Shown here in pieces: positions 24,657 through 33,743 of a stretch of DNA of 64,000 bases; the stretch's first letter is position 1, and each line of letters begins with the position of its first letter. The stretch spans positions 186,001 through 250,000 of the forward strand of contig NZ_PNHL01000005.1 in the NCBI RefSeq assembly GCF_002871795.1. Reading direction: 5' to 3'. Both the position numbers and the translations under genes were made by a program. The notes under the pieces were generated by a model that was not told the origin of the DNA, searched no databases, and was given only the letters and a program-made list of their open reading frames with translations. The DNA is from Brachybacterium sp. UMB0905. Lineage in GTDB: Bacteria; Actinomycetota; Actinomycetes; Actinomycetales; Dermabacteraceae.

Positions 24657-26903
24657 ATGCACAGCACCGCGCCCCTGACCGCCCCCGCGGGCATCACCAT
24701 CGCGATCGACGGCCCGGCCGGCTCCGGCAAGTCCACCGTCTCCCGCCTGGTCGCCGAGGCTCTGGACGGCGGCATCCTCGACACCGGCGCCATGTACCGC
24801 GCGGTGACCTGGTACTGCCTGGATCGTGACGTGCCGCTCGAGGACCGGGAGGCCGTCGCCGACGTCGCCGAGCATCTGGACCTCGAGCTCGGCACCGACC
24901 CGTCGGGCGCCACCGTGGTGGTCGCGGGCACCGATATCACCGAGCAGATCCGCACCGAGCGCATCAGCCAGCAGGTCTCCGCCGTCGCCACCAACACGCT
25001 GGTGCGGGCGATCCTGCAGCGCCGCCAGCGCGAGCTGCTGTTCGCCACCGCTGCCGAGCGCGGATTCTGCGTCGCCGAAGGCCGGGACATCACCACCGTC
25101 GTCGCTCCCGACGCCTCCCTGCGGATCCTGCTGACCGCCTCCGATGAAGAGCGCATGCGCCGCCGTGCCGCCGAGCTGCAGCTCGAGGACAGCCCGGAGA
25201 CCCGCGAGCGCATGGCCGACCAGGTGCTGCGGCGCGACCGGGATGATGCGACGGTCTCCGAGTTCCACACCGCCGCTGATGGCGTGCACACCCTGGACAC
25301 GACGGGCCTGGATCTGCCCGATGTCGTCGAGGCGGTGCTCGCGCTCGTCGCCGCGGCAGAAGCAGAGCTCGACGACCGCACCGCCGAGGAGCAGGAGACG
25401 ATGGCCGATGAGGAGGCGCCGACGCTGGCACCCTCCGCGGCCCCGGCGGATCCCGCCCCCGCCGAGGGGCCGACGGATGCGGAGATCGAGGCGGCGCTGC
25501 GCGCGGGCCTGGACGACTACGACCTCGACGAAGAGGACCTCGCGCTGCTGGCCGAGGAGCTCGGGGAGGAGCAGCTGCACGCCCCCGAGCGCAAGCTTCC
25601 CGTCGTCGCCGTCGTGGGCCGACCGAACGTCGGCAAATCCACCCTGGTGAACCGGATCATCGGTCGCCGCGAGGCCGTCGTCGAGGACGTGCCGGGCGTG
25701 ACCCGCGACCGCGTGTTCTATGAGGCCGAATGGGCGGGGCAGGACTTCTGGCTGGTGGACACCGGTGGCTGGGAGGACCGTGTGCAGGGCATCGCCTACC
25801 GGGTAGCCGAGCAGGCCGAGGCAGCCGTGGGCCTGGCTGATGTGGTCATGTTCGTGGTCGACGCGAACGTCGGCATCACCACCACCGATGAGCAGCTGCT
25901 GAAGGTGCTGCGCCGCGCCCAGGTCCCGATCGTGCTGGTCGCCAACAAAGTCGATGATGAGCGCGGCGAGCTCGAGGCCGCGGCCCTGTGGAATCTCGGA
26001 CTCGGGCAGCCGCACCCCGTCTCCGCCCTGCACGGCCGCGGCTCCGGTGACCTGCTGGATGCCGTGCTCGAAGCCCTCCCGGAAGAGGGCAGCGGCAAGC
26101 CCGTGGATCACGGTCCGCGACGCGTGGCGCTCGTCGGCCGCCCCAATGTGGGCAAATCCTCGCTGCTGAACCGGCTGGCGAAGGAGACCCGCGTGGTGGT
26201 CGACGATGTGGCCGGCACCACCCGTGATCCGGTGGACGAGAAGATCACCCTCGGCGGCAAGGAATGGACCTTCGTGGACACCGCGGGGATCCGCCGCCGC
26301 GTCGGCCAGTCCCAGGGCGCGGACTACTACGCCTCTTTGCGCACCCGCGCAGCGCTGGATCGCGCGGAGGTCGCGGTGGTGCTGCTGGAAGCCCAGGAGC
26401 CGCTGTCCACGCAGGACCTGAAGATCATCGACATGGTCCTCGAGTCCGGGCGCGCCCTCGTGCTGGCCTTCAACAAGTGGGATCTGCTGGATGAGGACCG
26501 ACGGGCCGCACTCGAGCGCGAGATCGAACGGGACCTGGGGCATGTGGCCTGGGCGCCGCGGGTGAACCTCTCCGCCCTCACCGGACGCCACGCCGACAAG
26601 CTGGTGCCAGCGCTCGAGACCGCCCTCGAATCCTGGGACCGCCGCATCCCCACGGGCCGACTCAACGCCTTTTTGGGGCAACTCGTGGCGGCGCATCCGC
26701 ATCCGCTGCGCGGCGGCAAGCAGTCCCGCATCCTGTTCGCCACGCAGGCCCGCACCCGCCCGCCGCGGTTCGTGATCTTCGCCAGCGGCTTCTTGGAGCA
26801 CGGCTACCGCCGCTTCATCGAGCGGCGCCTGCGGGAGGACTTCTCCTTCCCGGGCTCGCCGATCGTCATCGGGGTGCGGATCCGCGAGAAACGCCGCCGC
26901 TGA
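24657..26903 (+). CDS. cmk-der: Bifunctional cytidylate kinase / ribosome assembly GTPase Der
   Basis: A single 748-residue frame carries two enzymes. Residues 13 to about 235 are CMP/dCMP kinase ([15 protein letters not shown]-loop at 19-27, [22 protein letters not shown]). A 70-residue acidic, Ala/Pro-rich linker leads into Der, which assists 50S subunit assembly. It has two GTPase domains with G1 motifs GRPNVGKST at 321-329 and GRPNVGKSS at 494-502, [17 protein letters not shown] and NKWD, and a KH-like C-terminal domain. Fusions of these neighbours are known in some actinobacteria. An internal ATG at 25399 has no ribosome site, so separate translation is unlikely. Confidence 0.95.
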   Translation: MHSTAPLTAPAGITIAIDGPAGSGKSTVSRLVAEALDGGILDTGAMYRAVTWYCLDRDVPLEDREAVADVAEHLDLELGTDPSGATVVVAGTDITEQIRTERISQQVSAVATNTLVRAILQRRQRELLFATAAERGFCVAEGRDITTVVAPDASLRILLTASDEERMRRRAAELQLEDSPETRERMADQVLRRDRDDATVSEFHTAADGVHTLDTTGLDLPDVVEAVLALVAAAEAELDDRTAEEQETMADEEAPTLAPSAAPADPAPAEGPTDAEIEAALRAGLDDYDLDEEDLALLAEELGEEQLHAPERKLPVVAVVGRPNVGKSTLVNRIIGRREAVVEDVPGVTRDRVFYEAEWAGQDFWLVDTGGWEDRVQGIAYRVAEQAEAAVGLADVVMFVVDANVGITTTDEQLLKVLRRAQVPIVLVANKVDDERGELEAAALWNLGLGQPHPVSALHGRGSGDLLDAVLEALPEEGSGKPVDHGPRRVALVGRPNVGKSSLLNRLAKETRVVVDDVAGTTRDPVDEKITLGGKEWTFVDTAGIRRRVGQSQGADYYASLRTRAALDRAEVAVVLLEAQEPLSTQDLKIIDMVLESGRALVLAFNKWDLLDEDRRAALEREIERDLGHVAWAPRVNLSALTGRHADKLVPALETALESWDRRIPTGRLNAFLGQLVAAHPHPLRGGKQSRILFATQARTRPPRFVIFASGFLEHGYRRFIERRLREDFSFPGSPIVIGVRIREKRRR

Positions 26904-26991
26904 ACCGCCGCACGACACCTCGCTCAGCGCGGTGACGGCACCGGGTGGAGCGGCCGATGGGCGCGGTGTGCGCGCAGGCGAGCGCACCCCG

Positions 26992-26997
26992 TATCGT
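26992..26997 (+). promoter_or_regulatory. -10 hexamer TATCGT before the TM2 protein gene
   Basis: TATCGT ends seven bases before the ATG at 27005, with no ribosome site between, suggesting a leaderless transcript. Confidence 0.45.
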
Positions 26998-27004
26998 GGG
27001 GCCT

Positions 27005-27811
27005 ATGAGCAACCCCGGTGACAGCACCAACTGGAACGACGCCCAGCCCTCCCAAGATCCGTGGGCCCAGCCTCCTGGTGAGCAGGAGAGCCAGGCACCG
27101 CAGGATGCCGCGGACCAGCAGGCCGCCGCAGACCCGTATGGCCAGCAGTCCTACCCCGATCCCTACGGGCTCCAGTCCACCGGACAGGACTTCGCCGAGC
27201 AGCCGTCCTCTTCCGACCCGTACGGTCAGAGCTCTGCGCTGCAGCCGCCCGCCGCGGATCCGTATGGTCAGCAGCCAGCCGGGCAGGACGCTGCCAGCCA
27301 GCAGCCGTCCGCCGATCCGTACGGGCAGGGCTCCGCGCCGCAGCAGCCGTCCGCCGATCCGTTCGGCCAGCAGCCATCCGCGGATTCCTACGGGCAGAGC
27401 TCCGCATCGCAGCCGTCGGCCGCAGACCCCTATGGTCAGCAGCCCTCCGATCCGTACAATCAGGGCGGCCAGCAGTGGTCGCCGGCCTCCGGTGCCTCCG
27501 CCGCGACGCCCTACGGCGCCCCAGCCGGTCAGCCCGCCGGCGCAGCGCCCGGTGCCCCGGCCAGCCAGCCCGCCGGTGGACCCGGGGAGCCGCAGAGCCG
27601 ACTGGTGGTGGGTCTGCTCGGCATCTTCCTGGGCGGCTTCGGTGTGCACCGCTTCCTGCTGGGATACACCACCATCGGCATCATCCAGATCGTCGTCACC
27701 CTGGTGACGTGCGGTGTCGGCACCTGGTGGGGGCTGATCGAAGGCATCATGATCCTCGCCAAGGCGGATGCCTTCCGGACCGACGCCCACGGGCGCGAGC
27801 TCAGGGACTGA
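27005..27811 (+). CDS. TM2-domain membrane protein with Gln/Tyr/Pro-rich repeat tail
   Basis: This 268-residue protein has two parts. Residues 1 to about 195 are low-complexity, rich in Q, P, S, A and D, built from about nine imperfect repeats of the type SADPYGQQ. The C-terminal 65 residues form a TM2 domain: RLVVGLLGIFLGGFGVHRFLLGY, then IGIIQIVVTLVTCGVGTWWGLIEGIMIL. These give two helices with the polar loop typical of the family. Function is unknown. Such proteins are common in actinobacteria, and the disordered tail could recruit partners. I prefer the ATG at 27005, which fits the -10 seven bases upstream. Confidence 0.85.
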   Translation: MSNPGDSTNWNDAQPSQDPWAQPPGEQESQAPQDAADQQAAADPYGQQSYPDPYGLQSTGQDFAEQPSSSDPYGQSSALQPPAADPYGQQPAGQDAASQQPSADPYGQGSAPQQPSADPFGQQPSADSYGQSSASQPSAADPYGQQPSDPYNQGGQQWSPASGASAATPYGAPAGQPAGAAPGAPASQPAGGPGEPQSRLVVGLLGIFLGGFGVHRFLLGYTTIGIIQIVVTLVTCGVGTWWGLIEGIMILAKADAFRTDAHGRELRD

Positions 27812-27844
27812 CGTCCAGCGTCAGGGGAGAGGGGACAGCAGACG

Positions 27845-28132
27845 ATGACCTATCCGGCGGGGGGCTATGCGCCCGACCGTAGCGCGATCCAGCGCAGTGC
27901 GATCACGCTGATCGTCGTGGGATTCCTGTGCGGTGGGACGATTCCTGCCGTGATGGGGATCATCGCGCTCGTGCTGATGGACTCGGACCCGGCGTCCGCA
28001 CGGACGATGAACAAGGTGGGGTGGATCCTCTTCTGGGTGATCTTCGGCCTGCTGCTGCTGTTCCTCCTCGTGTACTTCGGGTTCTTCGTGCTCATCATGG
28101 GGGCCGCGTTCATCCCCCTGCTGGGCACCTGA
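27845..28132 (+). CDS. Small two-helix membrane protein
   Basis: A 95-residue protein with two strongly hydrophobic segments: about residues 19-44 (AITLIVVGFLCGGTIPAVMG) and 59-92 (WILFWVIFGLLLLFLLVYFG). A short polar loop DSDPASARTMNK lies between. I do not recognise the family. It begins 33 bp after the TM2 gene behind GGGGAGAGG and likely shares its transcript. Its stop is four bases from the ribosome site of the Nudix gene. Confidence 0.75.
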   Translation: MTYPAGGYAPDRSAIQRSAITLIVVGFLCGGTIPAVMGIIALVLMDSDPASARTMNKVGWILFWVIFGLLLLFLLVYFGFFVLIMGAAFIPLLGT

Positions 28133-28145
28133 ACGGAGGCCCGTC

Positions 28146-28622
28146 ATCTCGACCCCGGAGTTCATCCTTTCCCTGCGCGAGCACATCGGCCACGCCCCGC
28201 TGTGGCTCACCGGCGTGAGCGCGATGGTGGTGGACCCCGCACGCACCCAGCTGCTCGTGGTGCGTCGCGCGGACAACGGCGCCTGGACCCCGGTGACCGG
28301 CATTCTGGACCCCGGGGAGGAGCCCGCCCGCGCCGCAGCCCGGGAGGTCACCGAGGAGACCGGCATCGTGTGCACCCCACTGCGCCTGGCCGATGTCCGC
28401 ACGCTCCCGATGGTCACCTACACCAATGGTGACCAGGCCCAGTACCTGGACCTGTGCTTCCTGTGCGAGGCGGACCCGGCCCAGGAGCCGTATCCCGCAG
28501 ATGGCGAGAACACCGCGGCACGCTGGGCGCCGCTGACAGACCTGCCGCCGTTGAATCCTCGTTTCCGCGAGCAGCTGCAGATCGCGCTGTCCGACGACCC
28601 GGCGGCACGATTTCGGTGGTGA
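28146..28622 (+). CDS. Nudix hydrolase, probably initiated at AUC
   Basis: The Nudix box GILDPGEEPARAAAREVTEETGI is complete, so this should hydrolyse a nucleoside-diphosphate-linked compound. The first standard start, GTG 28215, has no ribosome site and would cut off the N-terminal segment STPEFILSLREHIGHAPLWLTG. That segment continues in frame upstream and resembles the usual N-terminus of this Nudix group. No ATG, GTG or TTG precedes it in frame. The codon ATC at 28146 lies six bases after GGAGG at 28135-28139, so initiation at AUC, giving 158 residues, is the best reading. A point change from ATG is the alternative. The stop overlaps the next gene (GTGA). Confidence 0.75.
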   Translation: MSTPEFILSLREHIGHAPLWLTGVSAMVVDPARTQLLVVRRADNGAWTPVTGILDPGEEPARAAAREVTEETGIVCTPLRLADVRTLPMVTYTNGDQAQYLDLCFLCEADPAQEPYPADGENTAARWAPLTDLPPLNPRFREQLQIALSDDPAARFRW

Positions 28623-29233
28623 ACGGCCTGCCCTTGCCGGGCACCCGCGTGCGGATCCCCCTGTCCGATCGCCCCGGCGATGAGGCTGTCGTACGGGTGC
28701 TCGCGGCACCGCGGCGGGACCTCGTGCGCGCCGGTCAGCTCCCTGGCCCGCTGCTGCCCTTCGCTGACGCTGTGCTGGTGGATGTGAGCTGCGGGGGACG
28801 GATGCTGCTGCCGGGTGCCTGGGTGGATGCCGAGGTGCTGCAGCGCGGCACCCCGATCGCCCCTGCCCCCGTCGGCCCCGCGGATCTGCGCTTGCCCGCG
28901 GTGATCATCGGCAGCCCCGAGGATTGTGCCCTGCACTGGGGCGAGACGGTCTGGCCCTTGGACCTCGGCGGCACCCTGACGATCCCGGATGCCGCGCGCC
29001 CCTCACCGCACCCGCTGTCGCGGCTGCGCCGGCTCGCCCTCGTCGCGGCGGGGCGCCGTGAGGAGATCGCCCTGACCCTGTGGCAGGGGGAGGACTTTGA
29101 GATCCCCTGGCAGGACGTGCGGCTGCTGCCGCGGGCCGCGGCCTGGTTCGAGCTCGCCCAGGTCCCCGCCGGGATGCGCTACGCCGATGCCGAGCGTGCT
29201 CAGGGCGTCGGCCGCGCCGCCCGACGCGACTGA
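28619..29233 (+). CDS. Hypothetical protein coupled to the Nudix gene
   Basis: A 204-residue soluble protein starting at GTG 28619, which overlaps the Nudix stop. I do not recognise a family. It is rich in Leu, Pro and Arg, has predicted beta-rich segments (GTRVRIPLSD, EAVVRVLAAPRRDL, DAVLVDVSCGGRMLLPGAWVDAEVL), and ends in an Arg/Ala tail. There is no signal peptide or membrane helix. An earlier start in the same frame lies within the Nudix gene and lacks support. Its codon and base composition match its neighbours, so it looks like a real resident gene. Confidence 0.65.
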   Translation: MNGLPLPGTRVRIPLSDRPGDEAVVRVLAAPRRDLVRAGQLPGPLLPFADAVLVDVSCGGRMLLPGAWVDAEVLQRGTPIAPAPVGPADLRLPAVIIGSPEDCALHWGETVWPLDLGGTLTIPDAARPSPHPLSRLRRLALVAAGRREEIALTLWQGEDFEIPWQDVRLLPRAAAWFELAQVPAGMRYADAERAQGVGRAARRD

Positions 29234-29373
29234 CCGACCGCTCTGCCAGATCGCCCCCCGCCGAGAGGATCACCTCGCCCCTGCCGCGCTGTCGGCGTCC
29301 ATACGCCGTCCCCTCCGCTGTGACCGGCGTCTCATGACGTAGGGTGCAACGTACCCGATCCCAGGAGGTGCTC

Positions 29374-30762
29374 GTGCATCCCGCTACGCCACCCCGGTCC
29401 GGCCCGGACCGTCGCTCCTTCCTCCGCTTCACCGCGGGGGCAGCGGCACTGCTGCCGCTCACGGCGCTGGCCGGCTGCAGCGGCAGCCGCGATGCGAACA
29501 CGATCCGCATCGCGTTCCAGCAATTCGGCTCCGGCACCATCAAGCAGGAATGGATCTCCACCGCCGCCCAGGAGTTCTCTGCCGAGAACCCCGAGCTGGT
29601 CGTCGATCTGGTGCCCATCGTCGCCGCCGAGAATGACTACTTCACGAAGAACGAGCTGCTCATGAGCTCGCCGCGCACCAGCCCGGACCTCGTCTACGAG
29701 GACTCCTTCATCCTGCTGTCCGACGTCGGCGCCGGATACCTCCAGCCCATCACCGACCTCGTGGAGGGCTTCGAGAACTGGGATGACATCGCCGATGCCT
29801 CCAAGGAAGCCGTCACGGGGGAGGACGGCGAGATCTACGGCATCCCGATCACCACCGACACCCGCGCCCTGTGGTTCCAACGCGAGGTGTTCGAGCAGGT
29901 CGGCCTGCCCGATGACTGGCAGCCCACCAGCTGGGAGGAGATCCTCGAGGCCGCCCGAGCCATCCGCGACTCCGACTCCGAGGCGATCCCGCTGTTCATC
30001 TTCGCCGGGACCCCGCAGGGCGAGAAAGCCTCCATGCAGGGCTTCGAGATGCTGCTGTACGGCACCGGAGACGGCACCGGCCTCTACGACAAGGACGCCG
30101 AGAAATGGGTCCTGGGCAGCCAGGGCTTCATCGACTCCCTGACCTTCCTGAAGACCCTCTTCGAGGAGGACCTCACCGCGAGCACCGCCCAGCACCTGGA
30201 CCCCAACATCTCCGAGAGCATCTACACCTCGCTGCTGCCGGACGCCAAGCTCGGCATCCTCCTCGATGGCTCGTGGATCTCCCAGAACTGGGGTGAGGGC
30301 GCCGGTCGGCCCTGGCCCGAATGGACCGACGTGATGGGGCTCGCCGACATGCCCACCCAGGACGGCGGCGGTACGAAGACCGTCACCCTCGCCGGCGGCT
30401 GGGGCCTGTCCATCCCCGAGCACGTCACCGATCGCGAGGTCGCCTTCCGCTTCCTCGAGAAGCTGGTCTCCACCGAGACCCTCGTGAACTATGCGATCGC
30501 CGACAACCACATCACCGTGCGGGCCGACGTCGCCGAGGACGAGCGTTACCGCTCCTACTCCCCGGCGGTCGAGTACTTCACAGAGCTGCTTGAGACCGCG
30601 TACTACCGCCCGGCCCTGCCCGCCTACCCCGAGGTGTCCTCCGCCATCCAGGAGGCGATGGAGGCGGTCATGACCGGCAGCACCCCTGAGCAGGCCGCGG
30701 CGGAGTACGACGCCAAGGTCACCGACATCGTCGGCCCCGAGAACGTGCAGGAGGCCAGCTGA
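29374..30762 (+). CDS. Sugar ABC transporter substrate-binding lipoprotein
   Basis: The 462-residue solute receptor belongs to a CUT1-type carbohydrate importer. The N-terminus has a twin-arginine motif (DRRSFLRF) followed by a lipobox (TALAGC), so it is probably exported by Tat and lipid-anchored. The mature part is a family-1 binding fold with SSPRTSPDLVYEDSF, YGIPITTDTRALWFQREVF and GWGLSIPEHVTDREVAF. GTG 29374 is five bases after AGGAGG. A further GTG lies two codons upstream. TAGGGT at 29340-29345 is a likely promoter. Two permease genes overlap downstream. No ATPase is nearby, so a shared MsiK-type ATPase is likely. Confidence 0.9.
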   Translation: MHPATPPRSGPDRRSFLRFTAGAAALLPLTALAGCSGSRDANTIRIAFQQFGSGTIKQEWISTAAQEFSAENPELVVDLVPIVAAENDYFTKNELLMSSPRTSPDLVYEDSFILLSDVGAGYLQPITDLVEGFENWDDIADASKEAVTGEDGEIYGIPITTDTRALWFQREVFEQVGLPDDWQPTSWEEILEAARAIRDSDSEAIPLFIFAGTPQGEKASMQGFEMLLYGTGDGTGLYDKDAEKWVLGSQGFIDSLTFLKTLFEEDLTASTAQHLDPNISESIYTSLLPDAKLGILLDGSWISQNWGEGAGRPWPEWTDVMGLADMPTQDGGGTKTVTLAGGWGLSIPEHVTDREVAFRFLEKLVSTETLVNYAIADNHITVRADVAEDERYRSYSPAVEYFTELLETAYYRPALPAYPEVSSAIQEAMEAVMTGSTPEQAAAEYDAKVTDIVGPENVQEAS

Positions 30763-31694
30763 TGAGCACCGCCTACGCCGAGGCTCCGAACCGGACCGCC
30801 CCGCAGCGGCGCAGCCGGCTCGGCGACCGTCTGACCCCGATCCGGGCCCTGCCCATGCTGCCGGCGGCCCTGCTGCTGCTCGGCTTCATGCTGGGCCCGA
30901 TCCTGTACTCCCTCTACCTCGCCTTCACCGACTCCGCGATCCGCGGCGACGGCGCCGCGAACACCTCCTTCGTCGGCTTCCAGAACTTCACCGACGCCCT
31001 GACCGATGGGGACTTCTGGAACTCGGTGCTGCTGACCCTGATGTTCACCATCATCTCTGCGGTGATCGGCCAGAACGTGCTGGGCATGCTGCTGGCCCTG
31101 CTCATGGAACGCGCGAACCGTGTGGTGACCTTCGTGGTGACCTCCATCGTGATCGCCGCCTGGATCCTGCCCGAGGTCGTGGCCGGCTACCTGCTGTACA
31201 CGTTCTTCGCCGACGAGGGCAGTCTGAACCTGATCCTCACCTCGGTGGGACTGCCCGCGCAGGATCTGCTGTTCAGCGCCCCGATCATCGCGGTCTCCTT
31301 CGCGAACATCTGGCGCGGGGCCGCGTTCTCCATGCTGGTGTACTCCGCGGCGCTGAGCTCCGTGCCCGGGGACGTGTATGAATCGGCGGCCCTGGACGGC
31401 GCTGGGCCCGTGCGGCGCTTCCGCTCCGTGACCGTGCCGCTGCTGCGGCCCGCGATCGCCACCAACCTGATGCTGACCACGCTGCAGACCCTGTCGGTCT
31501 TCGGGCTGATCTTCATCATGACCGGCGGCGGACCGGCCCGGCAGTCCCAGACCCTGCCGCTGTACATGTACGAGCAGGCCTTCTCCTACGGCCAGCTGGG
31601 CTACGGCACCGCCGTGGCGCTCCTGCTGCTGCTGATCGGGGCCGCGGCCTCGCTGGTGTACCTGCGCCTGCTGCCGGAGGAGGACAAGCGATGA
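30762..31694 (+). CDS. Sugar ABC transporter permease (MalF-like)
   Basis: A 310-residue inner-membrane permease with six hydrophobic helices. The first covers MLPAALLLLGFMLGPILYSLYLAF. The conserved EAA loop reads YESAALDGAGPVRRFRSVTVPLLRP, which contacts the ATPase. The start overlaps the stop of the binding-protein gene, with AGGAGG eight bases upstream. Substrate is unknown. Confidence 0.93.
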   Translation: MSTAYAEAPNRTAPQRRSRLGDRLTPIRALPMLPAALLLLGFMLGPILYSLYLAFTDSAIRGDGAANTSFVGFQNFTDALTDGDFWNSVLLTLMFTIISAVIGQNVLGMLLALLMERANRVVTFVVTSIVIAAWILPEVVAGYLLYTFFADEGSLNLILTSVGLPAQDLLFSAPIIAVSFANIWRGAAFSMLVYSAALSSVPGDVYESAALDGAGPVRRFRSVTVPLLRPAIATNLMLTTLQTLSVFGLIFIMTGGGPARQSQTLPLYMYEQAFSYGQLGYGTAVALLLLLIGAAASLVYLRLLPEEDKR

Positions 31695-32587
31695 GCACCG
31701 CCACCACACCGGAGACCCCGACGACGAACACCTCGAGCTCCACGACCCTGCGCTCGCACCGCGGCGGGCGGGCGAGTGGGGCGGCGCTCGCGAGCACGAT
31801 CGCGATGCTCGTGATCGGCCTGAGCTTCCTCATCCCGCTGCTGTGGGTGGTGCTCGCGAGCTTCGACACTGAAGCTTCGCTGGCCATCTCCTGGCCGACA
31901 AGCTGGAGCCTGGGGAACTTCCAGGCGATCTGGAACGCCGAGACGACGTTCCGCCCGCTGCTGAACTCGCTGATCCTGTGCGGCGGCGCGACGCTCGTGA
32001 CGATGAGCGCGGCGATCCTGTGCGCCTACCCGATGTCCCGCTACCGCTTCCGGGCCAAGCGGCCGCTGCTGCTGACGATCATCTTCTCCACCGGCCTGCC
32101 GATCACGGCGATCATGATCCCCGTCTACTCCCTGTTCGTGCAGGTGAACCTGATCGACTCGATGCCCGGGGCGATCCTGTTCCTGGGCGCGAGCTCCCTG
32201 CCATACGCCATCTTCCTCACCAAGGGGCTCATGGACGGTGTGCCGGTGGAGATCGAGGAATCCGCGTGGACCGAGGGAGCCGGCGTGCTCCGGGCCCTGT
32301 GGTCGGTGGTGATCCCGCTGATGCGCTCCGGCTTGGCGGTCGCGACGATCTTCACCTTCGTGAGCATGTGGGGGAACTTCTTCGTCCCCTTCATGCTGCT
32401 GCTGAGCCCGGAGAACCTGCCCGCGGCGGTGACGCTGTACACGTTCTCCTCGCAGTACGGGCAGGTGGCTTACGGGCAGCTCGCCGCGTTCTCCATCTTC
32501 TATTCGATCCCCGTGGTGGCGCTGTACCTGTTCTTGGGCCGGAGTCTCGGCCAGGGCTTCGCCGCCGCCGGCGGTGTCAAGGGCTGA
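31691..32587 (+). CDS. Sugar ABC transporter permease (MalG-like)
   Basis: The 298-residue second permease has six predicted helices and a diverged EAA loop, EIEESAWTEGAGVLRALWSVVIPLM. A Thr/Ser-rich 20-residue N-terminal tail precedes the first helix. It overlaps the previous gene by four bases (ATGA) and is followed by a strong terminator, so the importer unit is three genes long. Confidence 0.93.
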   Translation: MSTATTPETPTTNTSSSTTLRSHRGGRASGAALASTIAMLVIGLSFLIPLLWVVLASFDTEASLAISWPTSWSLGNFQAIWNAETTFRPLLNSLILCGGATLVTMSAAILCAYPMSRYRFRAKRPLLLTIIFSTGLPITAIMIPVYSLFVQVNLIDSMPGAILFLGASSLPYAIFLTKGLMDGVPVEIEESAWTEGAGVLRALWSVVIPLMRSGLAVATIFTFVSMWGNFFVPFMLLLSPENLPAAVTLYTFSSQYGQVAYGQLAAFSIFYSIPVVALYLFLGRSLGQGFAAAGGVKG

Positions 32588-32609
32588 GCATCCCGTCTCG
32601 GACCCCGCA

Positions 32610-32645
32610 GGGCCGGTGACGTCGCACGACGTCACCGGCCCTTAC
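32610..32645 (+). terminator. Intrinsic terminator of the sugar importer
   Basis: A perfect 14-bp stem (32610-32623 with 32628-32641), loop GCAC, then TTACTGC. Confidence 0.75.
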
Positions 32646-32740
32646 TGCATAAACCGACCAGTCGATCGCGAGCGATGGTGACAGGGCGCTGCGGTGCTCC
32701 TAGCGTGGGAGGTCCACCCCGAGATTCACGGAGGCCCCGC

Positions 32741-33709
32741 ATGATGACCCCTCAGGACTCATCGCACCCCGCCCCTCAGTCCGACGACCCCGCCTCGGTG
32801 CTGCACCCTGCCGTGCAGGAGAGCGCAGTGGCCTTGGGCACCGAGCAGGGAGAGCCCTCCTTCCCCGCCCAGAACCAGGATCCGCCCGGCTCCACGGCCG
32901 CCATGATCCCCGTCCCCGACCACGGCGAGAGCTCCTACCGCGGACATGGGCGGCTGCAAGGACTGGTCGCTCTGATCACCGGCGGCGACTCCGGCATCGG
33001 CCGGGCCGTCGCGATCGCGTATGCCCGCGAGGGCGCCGATGTCGCGATCTCCTATCTCCCTGATGAGCAGGACGATGCCGAGGAGACCCGGCGCTGGGTC
33101 GAAGACGCCGGGCGTCGCGCTCTTCTGCTGCCCGGCGACATCCAGGACGAGGAGCTCGCCCGCTCCCTGGTCCGCGAGACGGTCGAACGGCTGGGACGGC
33201 TCGACATCCTCGTCAACAATGCCGCGTTCCAGTGGGGGCGTGGGGAGCCGCAGGGCATCGACGGCATCGATTCGGTGCGCCTGCACCGCACGCTCACCAC
33301 GAACCTTGAGGCGCTGTTCTGGATCACCCAGGAGGCGGCGCGGCATCTGCCCGCCGGGGGATCGGTCATCAACTGCACCTCGATCCAGTCCTACGACCCC
33401 TCGGTCCCGTTGATGGACTACGCGGCGACGAAGGCGGCGATCAACAACGTCACCGTCAACCTCGCAGCTGACCTCGGCCCGCGCGGGATCCGCGTCAACG
33501 CGGTGGCTCCAGGGCCGATCTGGACGCCGCTGAACGTCGCCACGCGCACGGCCGAGGACTACACGGCATTCGGCGGGAACACGCCGCTTGGTCGCGCCGG
33601 GCAGCCCGCGGAGGTGGCGGGCGCCTTCGTGTTCCTCGCGTGCCCCGCGGAGGCCAGCTACGTCTCCGGCACGGTGCTGGGGGTCACCGGTGGGCGGCCC
33701 GTCTTCTGA
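32741..33709 (+). CDS. SDR-family oxidoreductase (YghA/GsP39-like)
   Basis: This 322-residue short-chain dehydrogenase has an N-terminal extension of about 65 residues, with the cofactor motif TGGDSGIGRAVA, NNAAFQ, catalytic serine in NCTSIQS and YAATKAA (YxxxK). The long extension ending in SSYRGHGRLQG is typical of the YghA / general-stress-protein-39 group of NAD(P)-dependent oxidoreductases with unsettled substrates. The ATG at 32741 is followed by a second ATG, and CGGAGG lies seven bases upstream. It stands alone between terminators. Confidence 0.92.
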   Translation: MMTPQDSSHPAPQSDDPASVLHPAVQESAVALGTEQGEPSFPAQNQDPPGSTAAMIPVPDHGESSYRGHGRLQGLVALITGGDSGIGRAVAIAYAREGADVAISYLPDEQDDAEETRRWVEDAGRRALLLPGDIQDEELARSLVRETVERLGRLDILVNNAAFQWGRGEPQGIDGIDSVRLHRTLTTNLEALFWITQEAARHLPAGGSVINCTSIQSYDPSVPLMDYAATKAAINNVTVNLAADLGPRGIRVNAVAPGPIWTPLNVATRTAEDYTAFGGNTPLGRAGQPAEVAGAFVFLACPAEASYVSGTVLGVTGGRPVF

Positions 33710-33743
33710 CCTGCCGACGGCAGGCGGCGCGGCACGTCACCGG

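Noticed and set aside
23313..26987. Open frame of about 1,220 codons on the minus strand opposite rluB-tyrA-cmk/der
   Set aside because: Antisense shadow of three certain genes; low-complexity His/Gly/Val composition without motifs.
28215..28622. GTG 28215 as the start of the Nudix gene
   Set aside because: No ribosome site, and it discards an in-frame conserved-looking N-terminal segment that begins six bases after GGAGG.
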